Position numbers and translations under genes: made by a program
Origin: Puccinellia tenuiflora
Taxonomy: Eukaryota; Streptophyta; Magnoliopsida; Poales; Poaceae
Assembly: GCA_012064385.1 (NCBI GenBank)
Contig: QRDG01000533.1
Span: forward strand, 1,861,149 to 1,925,148
Direction of reading: 5' to 3'
Length of the DNA stretch: 64,000 nucleotides
Notes under the pieces: generated by a model
The model's database searches: none
Told to the model about the DNA's origin: nothing
What the model saw: the letters and a program-made list of their open reading frames with translations, nothing else
Shown: piece by piece, positions 35,637 through 46,217 of the stretch
Position numbering within the stretch: the stretch's first letter is position 1
Layout of the letters: the number at the start of each line of letters is the position of its first letter

Positions 35637-38600
35637 GAAGGAGCTAGAGGCTTCTAAGAGGCCAGTCTCCACCGACAACCAGAGCTCCTCCTCATCGGGG
35701 GGCAAGAAGCGCAAGGTTTTCGTGCCTTTCAGTGCTGTGCCAAAGGCGCCCTTTGCGCCGAAGCCCACCGGGTACCTGCCACCTCCACCTCGCCCAGCTA
35801 CTTCGACCTTGGGTGCGGCTGGAGGCGGTTTCCGACCTCGACTGCCTGCACCACCGGGAGTCACTTGCTTCGCTTGTGGCCAGCCGGGGCACTACTCCAG
35901 GGAGTGTCCCCAGAAGGCACCGGCTACCTCAGCACCTGCACCAGCACCCTCTACCCCAGCCGCCAAGGCTACCACCGTCAGCCGTGGCCGCCTGAACCAC
36001 GTCTCGGCTGAAGGCGTTGAGGAGGACCCCGGAGTTCTCATGGGTACGCTTCGAATCAACACCTATCCAGCTTCAGTATTATTTGATTCTGGAGCTTCGC
36101 ATTCGTTCATCTCCATATCATATGCACACAACCATCAAATACCTTTTGTGATGATGGATCCCCCGTTAGTGGTCAAGACCCCGGGCTCTAGTTGGCGTAC
36201 CAATTGGATATCTCCCGATGTTCAAATAGCCGTAGGGTCAGTCCCTTTTCCGTTCTCATTGATAGCCCTGAGGTCAGAGGGTATCGATGTTATTCTGGGC
36301 ATGGACTGGCTAGTGAAATATCAGGCAAACCTGGATTGTGCTGCCAAGACTGTCACAGTGTTCCACCCAAGGTATGGGGAAGTGCGTTATTGGTCCCCAA
36401 CTTCTGCAAACCCTTCGGCAGCTACTCCTCTTTCACCGGAGATCAGTCTATATTTCCTGGAAGGAATCACCCCGCCTGAAATGCATGAAGTAGAGGTAGT
36501 GTGTGATTTCCCCGATGTCTTTTCGGAGGAATTGCCCGGCATGCCACCTGATCGCAGCGTGGAGTTTGTGATTGAGCTGGTTCCGGGAACCGCCCCAGTT
36601 TCCAAGACGCCCTACCGTATGCCAACGGAAGAGCTAGCTGAATTGAAGAAGCAACTTGACGAGCTGCTAGAAAAAGAGTTCATCCGGCCGAGTAGCTCAC
36701 CTTGGGGCTGCCCGGTTATCTTTGTCAAGAAGAGGGATACAAATGTTCCTCGACTGGTCGTTGACTACCGCCCTCTCAATGCGGTGACCATCAAGAACAA
36801 GTATCCAATTCCTCGAATAACCGACTTGTTCGATCAATTAGCTGGAGCCACGGTGTTCTCCAAGATGGATCTGAGGTCCGGTTACCATCAGATAAAAATC
36901 CGAAAGGAGGATATTCCAAAGACGGCTTTCACTACCCGCTATGGGTTATATGAGTACACTGTCATGTCTTTCGGCCTCACAAATGCTCCGGCTACATTCA
37001 TGAGGCTGATGAACTCCATCTTCCACGAGTACCTTGACAAGTTTGTCATCATTTACATTGACGACATCCTTGTGTACTCCAAGACCGAAGACGAACATGC
37101 TGAACACCTTCGACTAGTTTTGACCAAGCTTCGAGACCACCGTCTATATGCCAAGTTCTCTAAATGTGAGTTTTGGCTGAAGGAACTCATCTTTCTCGGT
37201 CATGTGGTGTCCGCTGCCGGAGTAGCGGTGATACCAGACAAGATTCAGGCCATCCTGGATTGGCCAACTCCCAAATCCGTCAAAGATATCCGAAGCTTCC
37301 TTGGATTGGCGGGTTATTACCGCCGATTTATTGAGGGCTTTTCTAAAATAGCCAAGGCGCTGACTGAACTCCTCAAGAAAGGCAAACCATTTGTGTGGTC
37401 AGACAAGGCTGAAGAGAGCTTCCGAACCCTCAAGACCAAGCTCACCACCACTCCAGTGCTTGTCCTTCCCGACGCCACCAAGGACTTTGTCGTCTATTGC
37501 GATGCATCTCTCCAAGGTTTGGGATGTGTCTTGATGCAAGAGGGCCATGTGGTCGCTTATGCTTCCCGTCAACTCAAGCCACATGAGCAAAACTATCCAA
37601 CTCATGATCTAGAGCTTGCCGCCGTGGTACATGCTCTGAAGCAATGGAGGCCCTACCTCTTGGGCAACCGTTGCGAGATCTACTCCGACCATCAAAGTCT
37701 GAAGTATTTATTCACCCAGCCGGATCTGAACCTGAGGCAGAGGAGATGGCTGGAATTGATAAAGGACTATGATGTGACCCTCAACTATCAGCCCGGCAAG
37801 GCGAATGTCGTGGCGGATGCTCTGAGCCGCAAAGCCTATTGCAACACCGTGATGGTTGAGAAGGCCCAACCGGCTCTCCACGAGGAATTTGCCAAATTGA
37901 ATCTGGAAATTGTTCCTTCGGGTTTTCTAGCTAATCTTGAGATCAAATCCACTCTCGAGGATGATATCAAGGCCGCCCAACAAAATGATCCTGAAATCCT
38001 TGAGATCAAAGAGAAGATCGCTAATGGAAAGGCCAATTGTTTCTTGGTTGATGACCATGGTGTGGTCTATTTTGGTGACCGCCTAGTGGTGCCCAAGAGT
38101 GGAAATCTGAGGGAGTTGATCCTTTCTGAAGCTCATGAGTCACCCATCTCTATTCACCCGGGGAGCACAAAAATGTACCAAGATCTTCGCCCTCAATTTT
38201 GGTGGTCTTGCATGAAGCGCGAGATCGCCGAGTATGTTGCGGAATGCGACGTCTGTCGCCGAGTGAAGGCTGAACATCAAAGGCCAGCTGGTACCCTTCG
38301 CCCCATAGCCATTCCTGAGTGGAAGTGGGATGAAGTTGGTATGGATTTCATCACCGGCTTTCCCAAGTCACAAAAGGGCAACAATGCCATTTGGGTCATC
38401 ATCGACCGATTGTCAAAGGTTGCCCATTTCCTTCCGGTTCGGGATGATATCAATGCAGCTAAATTGGCGGAACTATATATGGCCCGGATTGTTCCTTTGC
38501 ATGGGGTTCCTTTGCGGATCATTTCCGACCGTGGAAGCTTATTTGTGTCCAAGTTTTGGCAAAGTTTCCAAACGGCCCTCGGGACCCGTCTCAACTTCAG

Positions 38601-39387
38601 CACCGCCTATCATCCCCAAACAGACGGTCAAACTGAAAGAGTAAATCAAGTTCTTGAGGATATGCTACGTGCTTGTGTCATCTCCTTCGGTAAGAATTGG
38701 GAAAAGTACCTCCCTCTTGCCGAGTTCTCCTACAACAATAGCTATCAAGCCAGCTTGCAAATGGCTCCCTTCGAGGTCCTTTATGGGAGAAGATGCCGGA
38801 CTCCTCTCAATTGGTCTGAAACCGGGGAGAGGTCACTCTTCGGTCCGGATGTGATCAATGAAGCCGAAGAGAAAGTCCGTGTCATTCGAGAAAACCTCAA
38901 AGCCGCTCAATCCCGTCAGAAAAGCTACTATGACAAGCACCATCAAGAGGTCCACTATGAAATTGGTGACAAGGCCTATCTTCGAGTCTCTCCTCTCCGA
39001 GGCGTTCGTCGCTTTGGAATCAAGGGCAAATTAGCACCTCGCTTTGTCGGCCCTTTCACCATCCTAGCCAAGCGAGGAGATCTCTCCTATCAACTTGAGT
39101 TGCCCTCCAATTTCCCGGATGTCCATGATGTTTTCCATGTCTCCCAACTCCGCCGGTGCTTCAAGGATCCCATCCGTGGGGTTGATCATGAGGCATTGGA
39201 CATTCAAGAGGATTTGACCTATCGCGAGCATCCTATCCGCATCTTGGATGAAGCGGAGAGGAAAACCCGCAACAAGTCCATCAAGTTTCTCAAGGTCCAA
39301 TGGTCTAATCATTCCGAGGAAGAAGCCACCTGGGAGCGAGAAACTAATCTTCGTCAGGAATACCCCGCCTTCTTCACTCAAGCCTAG
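35509..39387 (+). CDS. gag C-terminus and complete pol of the Tekay-like element
   Basis: The open frame is 1292 codons. In order: the end of gag, then a CCHC knuckle CFACGQPGHYSREC (about residues 120-133); protease VLFDSGASHSF (near 190); RT with SKMDLRSGYHQI and the catalytic YIDDILVY (near 515); RNase H VVYCDASLQGLG (near 662); integrase zinc-binding His/Cys region (near 875-920, CDVCRRVK) and the catalytic Asp in GMDFITGF, Asp in IISDRG, Glu in QTERVNQV. The C-terminus (FHVSQLRRC, then KFLKVQWSNHSEEEATWE) fits a chromodomain-like tail that could guide integration to particular chromatin. All catalytic motifs are intact, so only the gag frame change prevents a continuous product. Confidence 0.93.
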   Translation: MMRTSNTSSARGSHPRLRYELLPFKFTSYQELYNQALTMEQGRKELEASKRPVSTDNQSSSSSGGKKRKVFVPFSAVPKAPFAPKPTGYLPPPPRPATSTLGAAGGGFRPRLPAPPGVTCFACGQPGHYSRECPQKAPATSAPAPAPSTPAAKATTVSRGRLNHVSAEGVEEDPGVLMGTLRINTYPASVLFDSGASHSFISISYAHNHQIPFVMMDPPLVVKTPGSSWRTNWISPDVQIAVGSVPFPFSLIALRSEGIDVILGMDWLVKYQANLDCAAKTVTVFHPRYGEVRYWSPTSANPSAATPLSPEISLYFLEGITPPEMHEVEVVCDFPDVFSEELPGMPPDRSVEFVIELVPGTAPVSKTPYRMPTEELAELKKQLDELLEKEFIRPSSSPWGCPVIFVKKRDTNVPRLVVDYRPLNAVTIKNKYPIPRITDLFDQLAGATVFSKMDLRSGYHQIKIRKEDIPKTAFTTRYGLYEYTVMSFGLTNAPATFMRLMNSIFHEYLDKFVIIYIDDILVYSKTEDEHAEHLRLVLTKLRDHRLYAKFSKCEFWLKELIFLGHVVSAAGVAVIPDKIQAILDWPTPKSVKDIRSFLGLAGYYRRFIEGFSKIAKALTELLKKGKPFVWSDKAEESFRTLKTKLTTTPVLVLPDATKDFVVYCDASLQGLGCVLMQEGHVVAYASRQLKPHEQNYPTHDLELAAVVHALKQWRPYLLGNRCEIYSDHQSLKYLFTQPDLNLRQRRWLELIKDYDVTLNYQPGKANVVADALSRKAYCNTVMVEKAQPALHEEFAKLNLEIVPSGFLANLEIKSTLEDDIKAAQQNDPEILEIKEKIANGKANCFLVDDHGVVYFGDRLVVPKSGNLRELILSEAHESPISIHPGSTKMYQDLRPQFWWSCMKREIAEYVAECDVCRRVKAEHQRPAGTLRPIAIPEWKWDEVGMDFITGFPKSQKGNNAIWVIIDRLSKVAHFLPVRDDINAAKLAELYMARIVPLHGVPLRIISDRGSLFVSKFWQSFQTALGTRLNFSTAYHPQTDGQTERVNQVLEDMLRACVISFGKNWEKYLPLAEFSYNNSYQASLQMAPFEVLYGRRCRTPLNWSETGERSLFGPDVINEAEEKVRVIRENLKAAQSRQKSYYDKHHQEVHYEIGDKAYLRVSPLRGVRRFGIKGKLAPRFVGPFTILAKRGDLSYQLELPSNFPDVHDVFHVSQLRRCFKDPIRGVDHEALDIQEDLTYREHPIRILDEAERKTRNKSIKFLKVQWSNHSEEEATWERETNLRQEYPAFFTQA

Positions 39388-39408
39388 AATCTCGGGGCGA
39401 GATTCTTG

Positions 39409-39420
39409 TAAGGGGGGTAG
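39409..39420 (+). other. Polypurine tract of the Tekay-like element
   Basis: Purine-rich aaggggggtag immediately before the TTTG that precedes the right LTR at 39424, the expected plus-strand primer. Confidence 0.8.
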
Positions 39421-39423
39421 ATT

Positions 39424-42400
39424 TGTAACATCCCTAGCTTGGTAATGAAAAATACGAAGAATTTTTCCACTTTTTGCATTTCTTGTTTGCATCATGGCAT
39501 GTCCTTAAGTTGCTAATGTTAATAAGTAACCAAATGGAAAACAATGAAATGAGGGAAGCCAAACTTCCCAAAACTCTTTACTTCTTGAAATGCAAACTAT
39601 GGCGTAACCCTTGTCATGGCAAGTGACCTTATGGTCTAGCAAGTTCACCTAAGTTCAACCAATGCTCAAGAGAACCAATGGTTTGTCCTATAATTTTGTT
39701 CCAAGTCTCAAAACTTCTTTGTGTTGCAAGGCGCTTTCCTTTGTGAACCATGTTATGTTGCCCTAAAAATCTCAAGGAAAATAGGGGAAGCTTCCTTTTC
39801 TGGTTGGGAGCATCCCTAAAAATTTCTGTAATATTTGGAGTCGTCCTTATGCCTTTTCAAAATATGGCCCTTCTGCCAAATCTGTGGTCATTCGGAATGA
39901 CCCGGAATTTTCCGGATTAATTCCGGGCCAGTCGGAATTTTCCGGATTCATCCGGAAAATTCCGGACGAAGCACAGTGGCGACAGGAAGCACTGGCGCCA
40001 TGCCGCTCGCGCCCATGCCGATTCCGCCGTGGCATCAACTGCCCTCGACGCCGTGGCCCCCCTAGGAGTCGAAGAAGCTTGTCACAAAGCCGACGACCTC
40101 ACCTGCCCCCTTTTTCCCTGCTCTCCTCGCTCCCCTCTCTTCCCCGAGGCCGAGCCCCTTGTCGCCGCCGTAGCCGAGCACGCCGCCGTCGTTTGAGTGA
40201 GCGTGGGGTAGATCGACGACCACCCCAAGCTTCGCCGCATCCCCTCCTCCCTCCCTGGCCAAGGAATCGGCCCGGGACCGGCCGGATCAACGCCGGCGTC
40301 TTCGACACCATCCGCCACCGACCGAGCTCCGTCGGCCCGATTCGGTCACCACCGGCCTCCCCTTGCCTAGCCGGTCACGCACGCGAGTCCAGGGTGAGCC
40401 CCGTATCCCCTAGGACCCTTCCCGTTTTCCCCCTCTCCCTCTCCTTCTTGCTCGCGTCGAGCGAGTTCCCGCCGCCGCCGTCGTTTTCTGCCCTGATTCG
40501 AGCCGTCCGGAATCACCCGGATTATTCCGGATCGATTCCGGGTCGACCGGATTTTTCCGGACATTTCCGGACGATTTCCGAAACCCCAACCGAAGATTTT
40601 GAGGTCACCTCGGATTTGGTTCGGTTTTAGCCCGGATTATTCCGGAACATCCGGAATATTCCGGACCAATCCGAATGAATTCCGAACCAAGCTGAAAAAC
40701 TTGTGAACTTTGTAATTTAACTCCTTCTTGTTAAATCTTGCAAATGACCTACCAATTTGTTCAGGGTTTCAAATGCTATCTAAATATGCTAGAATCACCT
40801 CATGGCAACAACTTGCCCTTTGATATAAATCCACATAATCTTTTAAATTGCTATTTCAATCATCGGTACTCCAAAAATTATCAATAAGGCACCGAGGAGA
40901 ACATAAGAACCAAACCTCTTTAATCCTGTCATGATCATGCATATTTGAGCAATTTCTAAAATAATGGAATCCTTATGAACAATTGGACATTAAGTTAAAT
41001 ATGAGGTGTTTTCCAAATAATTTCCCTACTTATTTGGCTCCCCATTTAATTGTGCCTTTAATTTACATAATGATAGCCTTGTATCAACTTGACATGTCAT
41101 CATGTGATTGAGCATTGCATCTTGAGTTGTGTGATTCATGTGTTCTTTGTTTTTCCTTTTGGGTATCGATAGATTCCGGAGTTGAGGTCACCCCAACCTA
41201 CCCCGACGAGCCGTACTACACGCCCGGGCAGCAAGGCAAGAGATAACCTAACCTTCTTGGCATCTAGCATCCTATGCTTTTATCAAATTATTTTATCCAC
41301 CATAATATTGCATGCGGTTCAAATGTCTCTTTTGGTAAATATATAGAATCCTATGAATGCATGTCTCTTCCCCGAGCCAATCACATGTATCCCTACCTAT
41401 GAACCCTAGTGTTGATGTGTTGGCCGGATACGAATTATAATTGTCGGTTATATGCTTATCCATGCTTAGACATGCTTAGTTGCAATACTAGTTGTGTCCG
41501 TTGTTTATTTCCATAATTGTTGTTGAAGATGGAATGATGCGGACTTGGTGGATAAATGTGATGCTAAATTAAAATGCTAAGATGGCTTGGGTGAGTTGCC
41601 ATCGGGGATGGTGTTTTGCCTCACTCTAGCCCCTAGGTGCGAGTTCTTTACCTCTTGAACCAAGACGAGCGTGCTGCCATTGGTGGGTGTATGGGCGCCT
41701 TACTAACTGAATAACTTATGCGGGCGTATCCAAGGGTCCTCTAGTTCGGTTTTCCATTTGCGTGTGAGTGGAAAGATGATGTTGATGAGGATTTGTGTTT
41801 AGGGCGTGGCGATGGGGCAGGGCGCTGAGAGCGCTGAGCCTGTCCTGTGGCCACAGATGACTCTTGGATATTCTCACGTGAGGTAAAGGTTTAACCGCGC
41901 CCGCTTGCCGGCCTTCCCCGGAAGAGGGCCACTCAGGTGAGCCGGACGGTACCAATGGGTAAATTAGTACACCCCTGCAGGGATAATCTTTTCGAAAAGC
42001 CGTGTCCACGGTTATGGACAATCTTGGTATCGGATATAAGATCATAGACAACGTTAACCTAATTGATATGGCAGCTAGAGGTTGCATAATAAACTTGTGA
42101 TAAAGGTCCATTTCCTCGAGGGTGAGTCGAGGGAGTGCCTTTGTGTGAGATGAGTGGTGATGGTTGTAAGTAGGTTCGTCGAGAACCGAAGATGATAATG
42201 ATGCTCTCTTACCCCTTTATAAAAATATTCTGAGTAGACGAATGCCAAGTGTCTTTTACAATTCTGTTTATTAAAATTAGCTTTATGCAAAAGAAATACA
42301 TAAACAGCTTTAGAGCCTCCGTCAGTCATGGGGCCTATATCGCCCTACTAAACTTGCGAGTACATCGTACTCAGTCTCTCTTTGCTGCCTCTATGTATTT

Positions 42401-42783
42401 GTATTTCAGAGGAGGACGACACCGAGCAACTAGGTGGGTTCTTCGTTGAGGTCGACTACTAGTCTGGGGTTCCCAGGTGGCAGCTTGGGACCGTGGAACA
42501 AGCTGGCTGGGATGATGTTTATTGTAGGCCTCTTAGGCCATATTTTGCTTCTTGTTGTTAGACAACACTACCCGCTTCCGCTTGTTGAATTGTTGGATCT
42601 GTGATCCTTTTGTTTGTAATATTTGTATTCTCCTCGTTATATGAGTTGCCATATAAATGTTTTGTGTCGTAGAGTCATGCTTTGTGCCAGTTCTGTTCCA
42701 CAAGTCTCGATCTTTGTTTTATACACTGATGGTTGTGTTGCTTATATAGCCTCTCTGTATAATTCCGGGGTCGGGGCGTTACA
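39424..42783 (+). repeat. 3' LTR of the Tekay-like element
   Basis: 3360 bp, same ends and the same two TTCCGGA clusters (about 39890-39970 and 40500-40690) as the left copy. Differences from the left LTR include single substitutions scattered along its length and short indels near 39720, 39738, 40603 and 41483. Confidence 0.93.
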
Positions 42784-42875
42784 GTGGCCTTGTGTAATCC
42801 CTGGCCGGTTGAGGGCTTTGTTAATTCAAAGCCGGGCTCTTCTCGAGCCTATTATCTACTATTAATGAATTGCAT

Positions 42876-43213
42876 TATATGGGTGTGTATTTCCAGTGAT
42901 CCACATTTATGACTTGTGGTGCTTGTTTTGCTTGATATATGAGTAGAAAATGGAAGTTGTGCATGGATTTTTTTCATGAACTTGCAAAATAACTTTTGAA
43001 GGCAATATATGGTAAGCGAAATTCTTTTTGCTGCTGGTACTAGTGCAAAATTTGCCATGCATCCAGATTCTTCCTTATCTTACTTGGCTAGGAGGGGGAA
43101 TTATATGTTCTTCCAGAACGTTGTTTTTCACATTCCCTCCATTGCCCAAGAAAATAAAGGGCCCTTTTTCAGTTGTTGAAGTCAGAAGAAGCAATAAAAT
43201 CGGAAATTCAAAA
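42876..43213. other. Intergenic spacer
   Basis: Continuation of the locus left of the retroposon. AT-rich, no gene or clear repeat seen. Confidence 0.4.
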
Positions 43214-43596
43214 CGGTGCCCGGGCTCACATGCTCCCGATATTTTCGGGAGCACAAAAAAATTTGAAAACTTTTCAAAAAAATGCAAAAAAAATCATGCA
43301 CGTACCTGACCATGGTCCGCACCATCGTGAAAATTTTCGCACCGAAATGTCACGGTATGCGCCCTGGGAAAAAATGACAAAATTCTGACAAGAAATTCAA
43401 ATTTTCGGATCTCATATGCTGTCAGAAATTTGTCATTTTCGCCCAGGGCGCATACGATGACATTTCGGTGCGAAATTTTTCACGGCGATGCGGACCATGG
43501 TCAGGTACGTTCATGATTTTTTTCGCATTTTTTTGAAAAGTTTTTTATTTTTTACATTTTTTCGAAAATACCTCAAGCTGGTGAGCCCGGGAACAG
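43214..43596. mobile_element. Foldback element 1
   Basis: Two inverted arms of about 170 bp: the left ends with the stretch cctgaccatggtccgcacc near 43306, and the right arm holds its complement near 43491. Outer ends are GGTGCCCGGGCTCACATG and its partner ctggtgagcccgggaac. The centre holds gccctggg / cccagggc. No coding capacity. Structure and size suggest a Mutator-like MITE, but no 9-bp target duplication was found. Confidence 0.8.
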
Positions 43597-43852
43597 AAAC
43601 GCCGCTCCCCAATAAAATTACTAATCTTAATGTTGGGTTTAGGTATAAGGCTCACAGAGTGATGTGGCAGGTAAAACTGGCAAGAAAAATAAATCCTCAG
43701 TTGCTATGAATCTTGGACCTGTGTTTGAAGCTCAACTCATCAATGAGAAAACAAATTCTCCTATCCGATCTGCATAATGCTACACTTTATATAAGTTGGT
43801 CTCACTACTTCTCGACCAGCAATGTACAGGCTCCACCACCGGAAAGTCCAAA

Positions 43853-44228
43853 TGGCACCCGAGCTACATGTAGCTCGGGATTTTAAAATATTCGAAATCT
43901 GCATTTTTATGTGTCAAACAATTTGACAAAAAATCTTAGGTGTAGATAATGTGTAAATCTAGTGTGCAAATTTTCAATGCAAACTTTGAATTATTTCAGG
44001 CTCCACAAAAATAACAAATCTGAATTTCAAATGTTTGAATATGTACACTATTCACAGACATTTGTCATTTTTGTCCAGGCTAAACTATAACAAATTTTTT
44101 CACTGATATTTTTCACAGCAGTAGATATCTATATTATCTATATCTAGGAATTGTTTCAGATTTTTTTGAAAGTTTTAAATCTCAATTTTGATTTTTTCGA
44201 AAACCGAGCTCCATGGAGCCCGGGTTCC
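43853..44228. mobile_element. Foldback element 2 (related termini)
   Basis: Ends ggcacccgagctacatgtag and ggagcccgggttcc with degenerate inverted arms (for example aatttgacaaaaaatc on the left against gtcatttttgtcc on the right). More diverged than elements 1 and 3 and AT-rich. Confidence 0.6.
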
Positions 44229-44581
44229 AAAATTAGATCCGTGGATGGAAACCTATCAATACTACCAAAACGATCATTGATCGGCAGATTTAGAGTGGGA
44301 GAAATGTATTTGTGCTCGTTGCAATGATGTGGACAGCAAGCAAAGCCACCTAGAAGATGACGTACGTCGATCTATACCAAGCCGACTGGCATCATTGAAA
44401 CTCGAAGTAAAAAAGCACGGTGAAAAGCTATTGTGAATGTTCCAAATGCACATGCCACACCATAGTTGCCAAATTTTCTCGTTTTGACTGAAATGAAATG
44501 AGGGGTGCCAAACAAGCTCTTAATGATATTGGTTCCTCTCAAATGATTCAAGAGAAGATTTCCACCGAGAGTGGCGTTTTG

Positions 44582-44961
44582 GTGCCCGGGCTCATATGAG
44601 CCCGGTTTTGTTTTCGATTTTTTTAAAATACTAAAATGTTTCGAAAAATTCTGAAAAAATTGGACATGAACATATTGAAGTATTCAACACTCGTGTAAAA
44701 TTTCAACAGAAAATATCAATTTTTGCGTCCTGTGTAAAAAAGACAAATCTGTCTTTTTAATAGTGGACTGTTCACTATTTTGTCTGTCAAATTTTTGTCT
44801 TTTTTGCACAGAGCGCAAAAATTGATATTTTCTGTTGCAAATTTACACGAGTGTTGCATACATGAATATGTTTCCGCATAATTTTTTTCAGAATTTTTCG
44901 AAGTGTTTTCAAATTTCGAAAAAATCGGAAAGTCAGCCGGGCTCAGATGAGCCCGGGCACC
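44582..44961. mobile_element. Foldback element 3
   Basis: Begins GGTGCCCGGGCTCATATGAG and ends with its complement gatgagcccgggcacc. Arms of about 185 bp pair closely: gcgtcctgtgtaaaaaagac on the left with gtcttttttgcacagagcgc on the right. The 44745-44790 centre is short. No coding capacity. Confidence 0.82.
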
Positions 44962-45178
44962 GAAGCGGATTTCCAATTTCCACCCCAAAACCTCCCCAAC
45001 CACAGCCCACACAAATTTAGGCTAGGGAAAATGAAACATGAGATGATCAACAGTTTCAGGTTGTTTAATACTCTGTATTCCATGCTTCTGACCCGTACAC
45101 GGCGGTTTAAGCCGACGTGCTGGATCATTTTGCATATGTATGACGAACATTAGGTTTTCTCATTAGGGCAGAGTCACA

Positions 45179-45272
45179 TACTCCCTTCAAAAATAAGTGT
45201 CGGTGATTTAGTACAAACTTTGTACTAGACTAGTACTAAATCTCCGACACTTACTATGGATCGGAGGGAGTA
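45179..45272. mobile_element. Stowaway MITE (90 bp)
   Basis: Termini CTCCCTTCAAAAATAAGTG and the inverted ...cacttactatggatcggag ggag, flanked by TA at 45179-45180 and 45271-45272. The interior pairs almost end to end (tgtcggtgatttagtac / gtactaaatctccgaca), so it folds into one hairpin. Confidence 0.9.
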
Positions 45273-45502
45273 TAATAAACTGATTTCTTGATTAACGGTA
45301 ACTAAGAGGCGGCAGTGGCATTACATGCAAATGGCAGGACCAATGGAGCATCCGCACGTACAATAGGGGAGAATAAACATGTATGCAGTTCACGGAACTA
45401 GGAAACCATGGCGCTGATTGTTGCAACGGCACCGGCAATACTCACTGCAGCACGGAACTACAGTATCATTTAGATCATTCCGTCATCCTCACTGAGTTCA
45501 TC

Positions 45503-46217
45503 TTAGACCAATCCATTCTCGTCCAGCATCGCATAGTAATCTAACATCATAGATTCCTCGTCTTCGGGAATTTCTTCATCTTTCTCCAAGCATGGTGCGT
45601 CATCAACTTCAAGCATATCTTCATCCTCGGGTGCAAAAAAGCCATGGTAAAGATAGTCATCTTCGTCCTCATCTTCGTCCTCCTCGAATAGACTGCCGGC
45701 CCAATTTTCTTCACATGCATAATGGGTAGAACCAGAGTACCTAATGGGGCTTTTGACCAGAAACTCATAGTCAGCAGTTGAGTCGCCAGGAAGTCTCAGT
45801 GTCTCAATCCTGGCACACTTGGCCTGCAGAGCTGTGTCCATGTTAACATTGAAACAATGGCGAATGTCGAGAAACTCCAAGTGGGGGCAGTTGTCGAGAA
45901 TGGACGCGAGTCCTTTGTTGTTGAGGTTGTTGCCGAAAAGCTGAAGGGAGCGTAGCTCACGCATTGTTGAGATGCCCCATGCTTCCTCATTATTGGAGTG
46001 CTCATCTTCGAAACAGTAGAAGCGGTCATTGCTCAGCCTGAAACACTTCAGGTGCGGGCAAGCTTTGCCGATAGCTTCAATTGCCTCTGCAAATATATTT
46101 TTACAAAGTGAAATCTCGAGCTCCTCAAGCAGCGTAAACTTTTGTATTGCCTCAACAAATCCTTCATTAGATATGCTGAAGCAAGAGACGAGGCGAAGGA
46201 TCCTTAGCGATGATAAA
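45503..46217 (-). CDS. F-box/LRR gene D, exon 2 (LRR part)
   Basis: The acceptor GTTTGCAG precedes 46217; the exon has one base completing a split codon (CA|T, His instead of the usual Gln) and 238 codons including the stop at 45503. LRR-like units are LRILRLVSCFSISNEGF, LLEELEISLCKNIF, LRSLQLFGNNLNNKGL and LEFLDIRHCFNVNMD. The C-terminal 80 residues are very acidic (EEDEDEDEDDYLY and more), which may mediate protein contacts. With exon 1 the predicted protein is 307 residues. The LRR exon is intact; the doubt lies in exon 1. Confidence 0.82.

Larger units (their letters stand above)
31204..42788 (+). mobile_element. Young Ty3/gypsy chromovirus-like element (Tekay/Del type), 11.6 kb
   Basis: LTRs are 31209-34571 (3363 bp) and 39424-42783 (3360 bp), opening TGTAACATCCC and closing GGGCGTTACA. 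The target duplication GTGGC is at 31204-31208 and 42784-42788. A tRNA-iMet primer binding site lies 3 bases after the left LTR and a polypurine tract before the right one. One gag-pol unit lies between. Long LTRs, a single gag-pol and a C-terminal chromodomain-like tail suggest the Tekay/Del lineage. By eye the LTRs differ at about 11 substitutions and 4 short indels. The only coding lesion noticed is a one-base frame change in gag. Confidence 0.93.
30023..42875 (+). mobile_element. Non-autonomous L1-type retroposon (1.25 kb) split by the Tekay element
   Basis: A 15-bp direct repeat ATTAATGAATTGCAT lies at 30023-30037 and 42861-42875, the length expected for LINE-mediated insertion. The insert consists of 30038-31208 plus 42789-42860, with the gypsy element between. 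It is GC-rich, with a C-run at its 5' end and no RT or endonuclease. Its 3' end contains ggctttgttaattcaaagcc, able to fold into a stem-loop, followed by gggctcttctcgagcct. The 3' 28 bases match the LINE 3' end at about 60380 with about three differences. It was therefore probably mobilised by an L1 of that family. The small open frames in it look incidental. Confidence 0.8.
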
